Assembly: GCF_002742625.1 (NCBI RefSeq)
Contig: NZ_PEBF01000002.1
Span: 1 to 64,000, forward strand
Length of the DNA: 64,000 nucleotides
Reading direction: 5' to 3'
Source: Caulobacter sp. FWC2
GTDB taxonomy: Bacteria > Pseudomonadota > Alphaproteobacteria > Caulobacterales > Caulobacteraceae
Below, one piece after another: positions 25,893-34,394 of this stretch. The notes under the pieces are model-generated. The model searched no databases. It worked only from the letters and a program-made list of their open reading frames with translations, and was not told the DNA's origin. Every line of letters begins with the position of its first letter. Position 1 is the stretch's first letter. A program made the translations under genes and the position numbers.

Positions 25893-26666
25893 ATGCGGTT
25901 CGCAAACAAGGTCGCCATCGTGACGGGAGCCGGCGGCGGCATTGGCAAGGTCACGGCGCTGCTGTTGGCGGCGCAAGGAGCGTTCGTCGCCGTCAACGAC
26001 CTTGACGAGGCCGCCGCCCTGTCGAGCGTCGCCGACATCCGCTCGGCGGGCGGCCAAGCCCTCGCCATACCGGGCGACGCCTCCGACGAGACGGTGGCGG
26101 CGCAGGCCGTCGCCGAGGTGATGCAGGCCCGCGATCGGATCGACATCCTAGTGAACAACGCCGGCGTGTCGGTCGTCGCGCCCGCCGAGGATTTCCTGGC
26201 TTGGGACCGGGTGCTGCGCATCAATCTCTATTCGCAATTTTTCTGGTCGAAGGCGGTCGCCAAGGCGGCGATGATCCCGGCCGCGCGGGGCGCGATCATC
26301 AATGTCGCCTCCATCGCCGGCCTGGCCGCTGTGCCCCATCAACTGGGCTACGTGGTCTCCAAGCATGGCGTGATCGGCCTGACGCGGTCCTTGGCGGTCG
26401 AATGGGGACGCTATGGCCTCCGGGTCAACTGCGTGTGTCCGGGCATTACGGCCACCGACCTGACCACCGGGGCCGATGGCATGGCTTCCGAGCGGCTGCG
26501 CGCCCGGATCGCACGCGTCCCGCTCGGGCGCATGGGGACCGCGCAGGAGCAGGCCGAGGCGATCGCCTTCCTGGCCTCTGACGAAGCCTCCTATCTCACG
26601 GGGCTGATCCTCAACGCCGATGGCGGGCAGATGGCGCTCCATTCGGGGGTGATGATGTCGGCCTGA
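25893..26666 (+). CDS. SDR-family oxidoreductase
   Basis: SDR of about 257 residues with GAGGGIG, NNAG and YVVSK. An earlier in-frame ATG at 25869 exists, but a GGAG site precedes the ATG at 25893 and the Rossmann strand begins right after it. It is the last gene of the catabolic region and pairs with the upstream MFS gene. Confidence 0.88.
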   Translation: MRFANKVAIVTGAGGGIGKVTALLLAAQGAFVAVNDLDEAAALSSVADIRSAGGQALAIPGDASDETVAAQAVAEVMQARDRIDILVNNAGVSVVAPAEDFLAWDRVLRINLYSQFFWSKAVAKAAMIPAARGAIINVASIAGLAAVPHQLGYVVSKHGVIGLTRSLAVEWGRYGLRVNCVCPGITATDLTTGADGMASERLRARIARVPLGRMGTAQEQAEAIAFLASDEASYLTGLILNADGGQMALHSGVMMSA

Positions 26667-26838
26667 GCGGCGGCGTCCATGCAGCGCCTGGCGAGCGAGC
26701 CCGCGACGGAGTCAACGAAAAGCTGAACAAGCTTGTCAATTTCGTTCAAGATTAGAAGATCGGTTTCGAAGGCTGGCGTCGGCGGTTTCCGGCGCCGCCG
26801 CGTTCGGCGCCCGAGCGCGCAAGGAATAGGGCTTCATC

Positions 26839-27324
26839 ATGTATCGGCGGATTGTTCTGGCCTATGACAGCACCAAGGCGGGGCGCGCGGCGTTGCGAGA
26901 GGGCGCGTTGCTGGCCAAGCGATGCGGCGCCAAGGTCTTCCTGCTATCGGTCCTGGCCGAAAGCGGCGGCTTGGCTCTCGCCGAGGGCGCGCATGTCGGC
27001 GCGGCCCACGGCCACTTGGAAGCCTATCGCGCCGTCCTCGACGAAGGGCTTCGAAAGCTGGAGATGCTGGGCTTGGATTCAACCGGCGCGCTGGTTCGCG
27101 GCGAGCCGGCCCAGCAGATCGGAGACTACGCCAGAAAGGTCCGCGCCGATTTGGTCGTGGTCGGTCACCGCAAGCGTAGCTTGCTTGAGCGTTGGTGGAG
27201 CGGCGCCAACGGGGCCTACATCGTCGATAATCTCGATTGCAGCCTGCTGGTGGCGCGAAGCGACATCAGCGATCAGGACTTCGAGGCCGAGTTTTCCAAA
27301 GCCGCCCAGCACGTAAACGCCTAG
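26839..27324 (+). CDS. Universal stress protein (UspA family)
   Basis: Cytoplasmic protein of 161 residues with the Usp alpha/beta fold: MYRRIVLAYDSTKAGRAAL at the start and VVGHRKRS plus a Ser/Asn-rich loop before the last strand SLLVAR. The ATP-binding G-x2-G-x9-G pattern is imperfect, so ATP binding is uncertain. The upstream region holds a perfect ACAAGCTTGT palindrome at 26727-26736. The stop overlaps that of the convergent bestrophin gene through CTAG. Confidence 0.88.
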   Translation: MYRRIVLAYDSTKAGRAALREGALLAKRCGAKVFLLSVLAESGGLALAEGAHVGAAHGHLEAYRAVLDEGLRKLEMLGLDSTGALVRGEPAQQIGDYARKVRADLVVVGHRKRSLLERWWSGANGAYIVDNLDCSLLVARSDISDQDFEAEFSKAAQHVNA

Positions 27325-28217
27325 GTGAGCCGATAACGGAGCGGGGCCAGCGGCGGCGGCAGGTCGGATCGCCCGATGGCGTGTAGAAGCTCGCGCTCAA
27401 CGGTGCGCACCAGGGCGTCGAGTGGAAGGTCGTTGTCGTCGGTTCCGAACGGATCCTCCAGCTGGTCTCCCAGCGCGTCCAGGCCAAAGAAGGTGTAGCT
27501 GGCGATCAGCACCAGCAGCGGCGTCCACCAGCCTAACGCCGGCGCCAGGGCGAACGGCAGCAGCAGGCAAAACAGCAAGGCCGTCCGATGCAGCAGCAGC
27601 GAATATGCGAAGGGCAGGGGCGTTGTCTTGATCCGCTCGCAGCCGGCCTGGACCTGGCTAAGGTCCGATAGCTGACTGTCCAAAACCGCATAGTGGATGT
27701 CGGAGAGCGCCTTTTGCGCCGCCAATCGCGCGCATTGCGCGCCGACCTCGGCCAGCACCGCATCACTAGGATTGGGCGGTTCAGGCTCGTCGTCGGCGGC
27801 GATCCAGGGCCTGATCGCGGCGGATTCGTCCTGATCCCGTAGCCTGGCCGCAAGGCCATGGGCGAAGCCGCAGAGACCCAGCAGCAGGGGCTCTCGGACC
27901 TCGGCGTCGAGGACGGCGGTCTGGCGCGCGAAGGACCGGGCGGCGATGATCAATCGCCCCCAGAGCTTGCGCGCTTCCCACCAGCGATCATAGCAAGCGT
28001 TGTTGCGGAAGCTCATGAAGATCGACAACGCCAGGCCGATCAAGGTGAAGGGCATGGCGCCAAGGTGACCCATGGGCTCGGGCAAGGTGCGGTGGAGTAA
28101 GACCGCGCCGACTGAGATCGCCGCCAATATCAGCAGGCGGCCGGCGATCTTGGGAACGATGGAGCCGTGCATCGCCGTCAGGACCTCGCCCAGTCCTGGT
28201 CTGTCTCTGACGATCAT
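27321..28217 (-). CDS. Bestrophin-family (UPF0187) membrane channel protein
   Basis: Integral membrane protein of 298 residues. The family signature RNNACYDRWWEARKLWG is present near residue 72, after two hydrophobic helices, and a second pair of helices follows at about 205-245 with the bestrophin-like FGLDALGDQLEDPFG segment. Bacterial homologues form pentameric chloride or cation channels. It stands alone, convergent with the stress protein. Confidence 0.9.
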   Translation of the reverse strand: MIVRDRPGLGEVLTAMHGSIVPKIAGRLLILAAISVGAVLLHRTLPEPMGHLGAMPFTLIGLALSIFMSFRNNACYDRWWEARKLWGRLIIAARSFARQTAVLDAEVREPLLLGLCGFAHGLAARLRDQDESAAIRPWIAADDEPEPPNPSDAVLAEVGAQCARLAAQKALSDIHYAVLDSQLSDLSQVQAGCERIKTTPLPFAYSLLLHRTALLFCLLLPFALAPALGWWTPLLVLIASYTFFGLDALGDQLEDPFGTDDNDLPLDALVRTVERELLHAIGRSDLPPPLAPLRYRLT

Positions 28218-28582
28218 CGACGCTCACCCTCTCAATCGATCGTGCCTTACGCGAGCAATGAGGCGCGGGCTGGGCGTCAGCCTCGGGACGGACGCCCAGC
28301 GCTTGTGAGAGCCTTCGCGTGCGCGGATGCTTGAATAGGGCGTCGGTTTTCCCTGATCTCGATATCGCGGTGCGCTGTGCGCGCGAAGCTATTTAAGCGC
28401 CCCAGTTTTTCGAAATAGTTGACCGTAGCGTCGTGATCGTTTCGAAAAATGGCGAAAATTAGTGGGCTCTTTATCGGAAATCGCCAGGCGAGGTGATTGA
28501 CGGAGGCGCCGGCTTGGCACTACCCGTGAGACGCGCCGGCGCCAAGGATCGGACGCATAGAGGTCACAGATTGGGGAGTGTG
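28218..28582. other. Intergenic region without a recognised gene
   Basis: About 365 bases upstream of the PKD-tailed hydrolase gene. A frame is open into it from 28493 but lacks a ribosome site and looks like leader. The stretch near 28385-28480 is AT-richer than its surroundings and is the likely promoter region. No clear operator was seen. Confidence 0.5.
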
Positions 28583-30673
28583 ATGTCAGAAGCTAAATCC
28601 AGCCTCGACACCGAGGGTTACACCGTCAGAGACGCCTATTTCGGCCGGCCATACATCGATCGCGATGAGCTTCGCCAGCAGCCCTATCCCCACCGCAACG
28701 TCCACGGCGGGTTCGAAAACACCGACACGCGCTTCACCTTCTATTTTCCGGACGCGGGCGAGTGGGGCGGGCGCATGTACCACCCGCTCGAGGGCGCGCA
28801 CGCGGGCCATGAAGAAGCGTTCGCCGGCGCCATGGGCGCCATTCTTGGCGGACTGGAGATGATGACCAAGCTGGGCGGCTACATGGTCGAATCCAATTCG
28901 GGCCATATCGGCGACGACGTGGATCCAAGGGCCGGCGTCGATCCGGGTCTCTATGGCTATCGCGCCAGCGTCGAGAGCGCCCGCTTCTCCAAGCATATCG
29001 CCAAGCAGGTCTACGGTCGAGAGCCGGATTTCAGCTATGTCTGGGGCGGCAGCGGCGGCGGCCGCCGCTCGCCCTTGTGCCTCGAATACTGCGACGGCGT
29101 CTATGACGGCGCCCTCCCGTTCATGGGCGGCGGCAATATCGAGCCGCACGGCACCAATTCGCGCGTGCGGAGCGAGCAGCCCTTATCGTTTGGCGCGATG
29201 TTCAACGTTCAGCGTCTGCTGCGCGGCGGCAAACTCGAACGCGTCATCGACGCCATGCAACCCGGCGGCGGCGGCGATCCCTTCCTGGGGCTGAATACCC
29301 ACGAACGCGAGGAGTTGGCCAACCTTTATCGGCTGGGATATCCCCGCGGCGACGAGTTCATGATCGCCAAGCCCATGGGCCAGATCTGGCTGTGGTCGTC
29401 TATCGCCGACATGTTGCTGGAAGAGGACGCCGATTACTTCAAGGCCTTCTGGACCCAGCCAGGCTATGTCGGTTTCGATCAGCCAGAAGCCGTGCGCGAC
29501 GATCTGATCGACCAGGTCCTGCCCGTCACCCGCGTCATCACCGCTCAGGACCTGCTGAGCGGCGAGGATTTCGCGGGTCCCGAATTCGCCGACGCCAAGC
29601 CGATGGCGATGTTCATGGCCTCCTCGACGGGGCAGTTCGACATGCCCATCGGCGTCGAGGTCAAGGGCTTGGGCGAGGGCTACCGCAGCGGGACCGGCGT
29701 TCGTGTCGTTTCCGGCGCCGCGCAAGGACGTCAGCTCTACTGCACCAAGTCGATCGGCGACATGCTGTTCTGTGATGGCCGCGCCGAAGCCAATCTGAAG
29801 CGGTTCCGCGGCGTCCAGATCGGCGACGAGGTGCATGTCGACAACCACGCCTTCCTGGCCTTCTGCTACGCTTACCGGCACCACATTTCCGATGATCCGT
29901 TGAACGACTTCCTCCGGGTCGATGGCCAGCCGATCTATCCCCAGCACGGCCTGCCGATGCAGTCGCCGCTTATGGGCGTGCCCTATTCGGGGCAGTACGA
30001 GGGCAAGCTCCTGTGGATCCACCACACCCACGACGCCTCGCTCTGGCCGCCTCAGGGCGTGATCTACAAACGCGCCGTGGAGCAGGCCCAAGGTGCGGAA
30101 AAGGCTCGTGAACGGTTCCGGCTGCAGTGGACCCAGAACGCTGAGCATGTCCCGCCGATGCTCCTGCCTTCCGACCCCAAACGCGCCACCGCCACTTGGC
30201 TGATCGACTACATGCCCAGCATCGAACAAGGGCTGGTCGATCTCGCTGCCTGGGTGGAGAAGGGCGTGGCTCCTCCCGAGACGCAGTATAGCTTCGTCGA
30301 CGGCAAGATCAGCCTGCCGCCGACCGCCAAGGCGCGCGGGGGCACTCAGCCCGTGGTGTCGGTGACCGCCGACGGCGCCTTGCGCCGCCAGATCTCGCCC
30401 GGCGGACAGGTCGAGCTGGCGGTGAGGGCCGAGGCGCCGCCCGGCGCGGGAACCTTCACGCGGGTCGATTGGGACCTGGATGGTTCGGGGAGCTTCGCCG
30501 TCAATCAGCCGATCGCGCCGGGTCAGACCGAACTGACCCTGTCGTTCGCCCATGCCTATGACCGGCCGGGTACGTATTTCGCCACGGCCCGGGTGAAGTT
30601 GAACCGCGAGGGTGACCCGACAGCTCGCCGGCAAATCGAAAACGTGGCGTCGGCCCGCATCGTCGTGAGCTAG
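28583..30673 (+). CDS. Alpha/beta hydrolase with C-terminal PKD-like domain (tannase-like)
   Basis: Protein of 696 residues. A serine-hydrolase nucleophile elbow GGSGGGRRSP puts the likely nucleophile at Ser157, in a context reminiscent of tannase/feruloyl esterases. The C-terminal ~100 residues (RVDWDLDGSGSF to HAYDRPGTYFATARV) form a PKD-type beta-sandwich. No signal peptide follows the chosen start MSEAKSSLDT, which has a GGGGAG site; an earlier in-frame start at 28493 adds no signal either. PKD domains normally sit outside the cell, so this is odd. The secreted tannase family gene lies just downstream, suggesting work on the same ester substrates. Confidence 0.75.
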   Translation: MSEAKSSLDTEGYTVRDAYFGRPYIDRDELRQQPYPHRNVHGGFENTDTRFTFYFPDAGEWGGRMYHPLEGAHAGHEEAFAGAMGAILGGLEMMTKLGGYMVESNSGHIGDDVDPRAGVDPGLYGYRASVESARFSKHIAKQVYGREPDFSYVWGGSGGGRRSPLCLEYCDGVYDGALPFMGGGNIEPHGTNSRVRSEQPLSFGAMFNVQRLLRGGKLERVIDAMQPGGGGDPFLGLNTHEREELANLYRLGYPRGDEFMIAKPMGQIWLWSSIADMLLEEDADYFKAFWTQPGYVGFDQPEAVRDDLIDQVLPVTRVITAQDLLSGEDFAGPEFADAKPMAMFMASSTGQFDMPIGVEVKGLGEGYRSGTGVRVVSGAAQGRQLYCTKSIGDMLFCDGRAEANLKRFRGVQIGDEVHVDNHAFLAFCYAYRHHISDDPLNDFLRVDGQPIYPQHGLPMQSPLMGVPYSGQYEGKLLWIHHTHDASLWPPQGVIYKRAVEQAQGAEKARERFRLQWTQNAEHVPPMLLPSDPKRATATWLIDYMPSIEQGLVDLAAWVEKGVAPPETQYSFVDGKISLPPTAKARGGTQPVVSVTADGALRRQISPGGQVELAVRAEAPPGAGTFTRVDWDLDGSGSFAVNQPIAPGQTELTLSFAHAYDRPGTYFATARVKLNREGDPTARRQIENVASARIVVS

Positions 30674-30683
30674 TCCGCCGCGT

Positions 30684-30714
30684 CCAGTAACCCGGCCGCA
30701 GGCCGGGTTACTGG
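30684..30714. terminator. Very stable hairpin after the PKD hydrolase gene
   Basis: Perfect 14-base stem (30684-30697 with 30701-30714) with a GCA loop, 11 bases after the stop. There is no T tract, so it could be a factor-dependent terminator or an mRNA 3' end stabiliser. Confidence 0.6.
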
Positions 30715-30903
30715 ATCGAAATATTCAGAACGAGATTCTAGATACAGAACTCTTGACTGGACACCGTTCTCCAAAGGCCTCTAATGGCCAAGGGCGTGCG
30801 ATCCCGAAATGGGAATTGAGGTCACGGTTTAGGCCAGCCGTCGCGACGCCCCGCCAAGAATGAGCAAGCCGAACACAGTCGGCGAAACCTTAGGGAGCAA
30901 GCG

Positions 30904-32583
30904 GTGAAAGACAGACTGAAACTTCAGCTGGCGATCTGCGCCATGATCGCCGGCGCGGCGACGCTGTACGGGTCGCCATCCTCTGCGGCCGCCGCGGCGA
31001 CGTGCGACGTGAAGGCCATCCAGGCCATCTCGCCGGCGGACACCACCATTGTTTCGGCCGTGCCGACCGCTGCGCCGACGCCGCACTGCAAGATCGACGG
31101 CTATGTGACCACGACCCATGCCGGCGGCGCGACCAACAAGGCCAATTTCCGGCTCCAGTTGCCCGACGAGGGCTGGACCAAGCGCTACTATTTCATCGGC
31201 ATGGGCGGTTCGGCCGGCTATGTGCCGACCGATTCCCAAATCCCCGGCGGCAATCCCCTGGTCAAGGGTTTCGCCGTCGCCGGCACCGATACCGGCCACC
31301 AGGGCAACATGCTGGATTGGGGCTTCCTCAGCGACCCGGTGCTGGCTGAGGACCACATCCATCTGGCCGCCCACGCCACGGCCGTGGCCACCCAGCAAAT
31401 CACCCGCGCCTATTACGGCGCGCCGACCTTCTATCGCTACTTCTCGGGCTGTTCGGGCGGCGGGCGCATGGCGACCGAATCCATCCAGCGATATCCGGGT
31501 GATTTCGACGGGGTCCTGCTGGGCGCGCCCGGCGGGCGCAGTTCGGCGACCATGCTGGCGTTCATCAACGCCGCCCAGCAAGCCCAGCGTGAACCGGGCG
31601 CCTGGCTGTCGCCGGCCAAGCTGGCCATGGTCGATCGCAAGGTCACGGCCGATTGCGATGAACTCGACGGCGCCAAGGACGGCGTCATCTGGGACCACAC
31701 CGCCTGCCGCTTCGACTTCACCAAGATCAAGTGCGCGTCGGCCGATGGCCCCGAATGCCTAACCGCCGCCGAACTGAAGACCCTGCAGGCGATCGTGGCC
31801 GGTCCGCGCGGACCCAAGGGCGCGATCAAGGTCGGCTTCCCCGTTTCCAACATCGGCATTTGGGCCGGGTTCCTGGGCATGGTGCCGCCGCCTTGGTCGG
31901 ACGCGCCGACCAACGAGAACATCGCCAAGTCCTCGGCCGGCTACGTCATCGGCAGCTCGCTGGCCAAGGTCTATTTCGGCAAGGACTTCGACGCGTTGAA
32001 GGACTTCGACTTCAACAACCAGGATCAGATCGACGCCTGGTGGAAGGCGGCCCAAAGGGTCGGCTATGGCTACCCCTATAGCGCCGATCTGCGCGGCCTG
32101 CAGAAGAGCGGGGGCAAGGTGCTGATGTGGAACGGTGTCAGCGATCCTTGCTGCATCGACACCGAAATGCAGCAGTACTACGCCGACGCCGCGGCCAAGG
32201 TCGGCGGCATGGCGGCCCTGCGTGAGTTCGCCAGCTTCTACCGTGTTCCTGGCATGGGCCATTGCGGCGGCGGCACCGGCCCGCAAGACGCCCCCGACGT
32301 GCTGCTCGACCAGCTGATCAACTGGGTGGAAAAAAGCCAAAAGCCCGGCCCGGCCGTCGCCCACCGCGGCGCCGATCGCGTGCAGCTGACCTTCGCCGAT
32401 CCCAAGACCAAGCAGGTCTCCGGTGTTCTGGTGCCGCCGCCGACCGGCGACGCCCGCGACTTCCTGCTCTGCCCCTATCCGCTGGTCGCGAGTTTCGACC
32501 GCTCGAAGGCCAGCGTCCCGGGCGCGGTTGGCGAGGCCCACAACTGGTCCTGCAAGGCGCCGGTCAAGGTGGCGTCCCGCTAG
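30904..32583 (+). CDS. Tannase/feruloyl esterase family protein, secreted
   Basis: Esterase of 559 residues that would release phenolic acids from plant esters. It has an N-terminal signal peptide (hydrophobic stretch about 8-30). The family CS-D-HC motif is complete: Cys183-Ser184 in GCSGGGRMA, Asp414 in GVSDPCC and His453-Cys454 in GMGHC; the two cysteines form the disulphide that links nucleophile and base. The start codon is GTG, preceded by AGGGAG. It links the locus to plant phenolics that could feed the aromatic cluster upstream. Confidence 0.93.
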   Translation: MKDRLKLQLAICAMIAGAATLYGSPSSAAAAATCDVKAIQAISPADTTIVSAVPTAAPTPHCKIDGYVTTTHAGGATNKANFRLQLPDEGWTKRYYFIGMGGSAGYVPTDSQIPGGNPLVKGFAVAGTDTGHQGNMLDWGFLSDPVLAEDHIHLAAHATAVATQQITRAYYGAPTFYRYFSGCSGGGRMATESIQRYPGDFDGVLLGAPGGRSSATMLAFINAAQQAQREPGAWLSPAKLAMVDRKVTADCDELDGAKDGVIWDHTACRFDFTKIKCASADGPECLTAAELKTLQAIVAGPRGPKGAIKVGFPVSNIGIWAGFLGMVPPPWSDAPTNENIAKSSAGYVIGSSLAKVYFGKDFDALKDFDFNNQDQIDAWWKAAQRVGYGYPYSADLRGLQKSGGKVLMWNGVSDPCCIDTEMQQYYADAAAKVGGMAALREFASFYRVPGMGHCGGGTGPQDAPDVLLDQLINWVEKSQKPGPAVAHRGADRVQLTFADPKTKQVSGVLVPPPTGDARDFLLCPYPLVASFDRSKASVPGAVGEAHNWSCKAPVKVASR

Positions 32584-32724
32584 ATCGATCGCCGGCCCCG
32601 GCGCTCAAGCCGGGGCCGGTCCGCATCGCGCCGTGCAAGGCGGTCCCGCCACGCCGACCCCACGGTCCGGCGCGCCAGCCGACATCGCCTCACAGAACGC
32701 CTTCAGAGGCGGTCCGGACGATCG

Positions 32725-34119
32725 TCAACGCGCCTCCGAGCCGCCCGCCTTCCAGACCGCCGTCAGGAACAGGCGCCGTCGGGTGGCCAGATCGCCCGCC
32801 GTAAAGGCGTCAAGGACGGCGCCGGGCTGGGTTGCGGCCTGACTTTGCTGGACCCCGAACGGCAAGAGAATCTCGACGAACAGCTCGACCATCGGGTTGG
32901 CGCACTGCGTCGCGGCGAACGTGCAAAAATCACCAAAGGCGATCGTCTCGCGGGCCTGGGGCTGTTTGCACCCGCCAGCCAGCCTTGCCGCGCGAGCCTG
33001 GTTCAGGCCTTCCAGGATCAATTGGGTCAGAAAGGCGTGGATGTCGGCGGGAGCCGGCGCGCTGCGTGCAAGGAAGGCTGCGGCCTGGGCGATGGTCCGC
33101 GCGCGGTTGGGGGTGGCGACATAGAGCCCGCCCTTGCGGCCCCGGATGAACTCCACCGCCGAGTGCTCCTCGAGCATTCGCACGGCCTGGCGCAGGATGG
33201 TCGTGCTGGCGCCATATCGCGCCATCAATTCGGCGCCGCTGCCGATACGCTCTCCGGCTCGCCAGCCCTTGGAGCGGATCTCGCGCAGAATTTCGCGGGT
33301 CAGGCGTTCGGCTTGGTTGCCCGCGCGGTTGAACTCGGGCCGACCCGGATCGACGGTCTTCGGCGGCGAGCCCGGGTCGTGGTCGGTCTCGTTCCAGGTC
33401 GGCCACCTGGCGTGGAACATCGCCAGCATCCGGCGGCGACAGTCGAACAGCGTGGGCGTATCGCCGGCGATTAGCGCTTCAGCGGCTTCGCGCGTGATGC
33501 GCCAGGCTTCTCCGCGCTCGCTCTCAACGCTGACATTGATGCTGTAAGGCATGATGTCGCTGGCGAACTCGCTGGCCGTCCGATTGGCGAGCAGCACCGC
33601 CGGTTCGCGCGAGGCGGTCCGGATGGCCTGATGCAGTAGGCGGTGGCCCCCCACCGCCTGAAATTGGGCCTCGGCCATCCGATCGAGGCGATGGATCAGG
33701 CCCCGGATCCGCTCGCAGGCTTCTGGGCCTAGACGGGGCGCTCCATGGAGAAAAAGGTGGGTCTCGAGCGCGTAGGGCAGGACGCCCAATTGCTGGATGT
33801 CGCGGGTCAGGCTCTCGACCAAGATCGACAGCGAGCGCCCGACGAAGTCCGGATTCGGCTCGGCCACCACCAACCCACCGCCGGGGCCGCGCCGCATGTA
33901 GGCCACGCCCCGTTCCTCCAGGATGCGTACGGCCTGGCGGAAGACGGCGCGTCCTGCGCCATGCGAGGCGCGCAGGTCCTGTTGCGATGCGATCACCGTT
34001 CCGGGGGGCGAGCGCGCGCTCAGCACCTCGCGCGCGATTCTTTCCGCCAGCCGAGCGCCCGCCGAATCCGGCCCGAAATCCGCCGGTGGCGACACGGCGT
34101 CAAACGGTTCTGTCGTCAA
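32725..34119 (-). CDS. Regulator with two tandem GntR-type winged-helix domains
   Basis: Protein of 464 residues made of two halves with the same plan. The first GntR winged helix covers about residues 23-89 (ending RRGPGGGLVVAEPN) and is followed by a helical domain. The second covers about 271-338 (ending RGRKGGLYVATPN), again followed by a helical domain. Conserved RQAVR-LEE recognition-helix residues occur in both. Typical FadR-type regulators have one such unit and bind as dimers; here one chain carries a pseudo-dimer. Likely targets are the convergent tannase gene or the TBDR gene downstream on the same strand. Confidence 0.88.
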   Translation of the reverse strand: MTTEPFDAVSPPADFGPDSAGARLAERIAREVLSARSPPGTVIASQQDLRASHGAGRAVFRQAVRILEERGVAYMRRGPGGGLVVAEPNPDFVGRSLSILVESLTRDIQQLGVLPYALETHLFLHGAPRLGPEACERIRGLIHRLDRMAEAQFQAVGGHRLLHQAIRTASREPAVLLANRTASEFASDIMPYSINVSVESERGEAWRITREAAEALIAGDTPTLFDCRRRMLAMFHARWPTWNETDHDPGSPPKTVDPGRPEFNRAGNQAERLTREILREIRSKGWRAGERIGSGAELMARYGASTTILRQAVRMLEEHSAVEFIRGRKGGLYVATPNRARTIAQAAAFLARSAPAPADIHAFLTQLILEGLNQARAARLAGGCKQPQARETIAFGDFCTFAATQCANPMVELFVEILLPFGVQQSQAATQPGAVLDAFTAGDLATRRRLFLTAVWKAGGSEAR

Positions 34120-34312
34120 CTGCGGAGACCCCGGCCCAATCTGCCCTTCTTCCTAGTAGACAGATTGGCGTCGGATGAAAACAGGCGCCTATTTTAGCCT
34201 ACTGGCCCCGCCTTCCAGATTGGCTAAGGGCGGGGCGCCTCAGCAGCGGATCGAGGGCCAAGACGCCCGTCAGCGGTCCGCCAACGCCAGCATCTCCGCG
34301 AGGGTCTGGGTC

Positions 34313-34343
34313 AAAAAAAGTGCGCCGCCCCGGGAGGCGGCGC
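34313..34343 (-). terminator. Rho-independent terminator of the TBDR gene at 34395
   Basis: Eight-base GC stem (34322-34329 with 34336-34343) and six-base loop. On the minus strand it is followed after two bases by seven T (34319-34313). Confidence 0.85.
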
Positions 34344-34394
34344 TCATCGCGTCGTGACGTGGCGCGCCGGCGTTGGACCGGCGCGACACAGGGA

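Noticed and set aside
26701..26760. FixK/FNR-like box upstream of the universal stress gene
   Set aside because: The spacing of the CTTG and CAAG half-sites is wrong for TTGAT-N4-ATCAA; only a simple ACAAGCTTGT palindrome remains.
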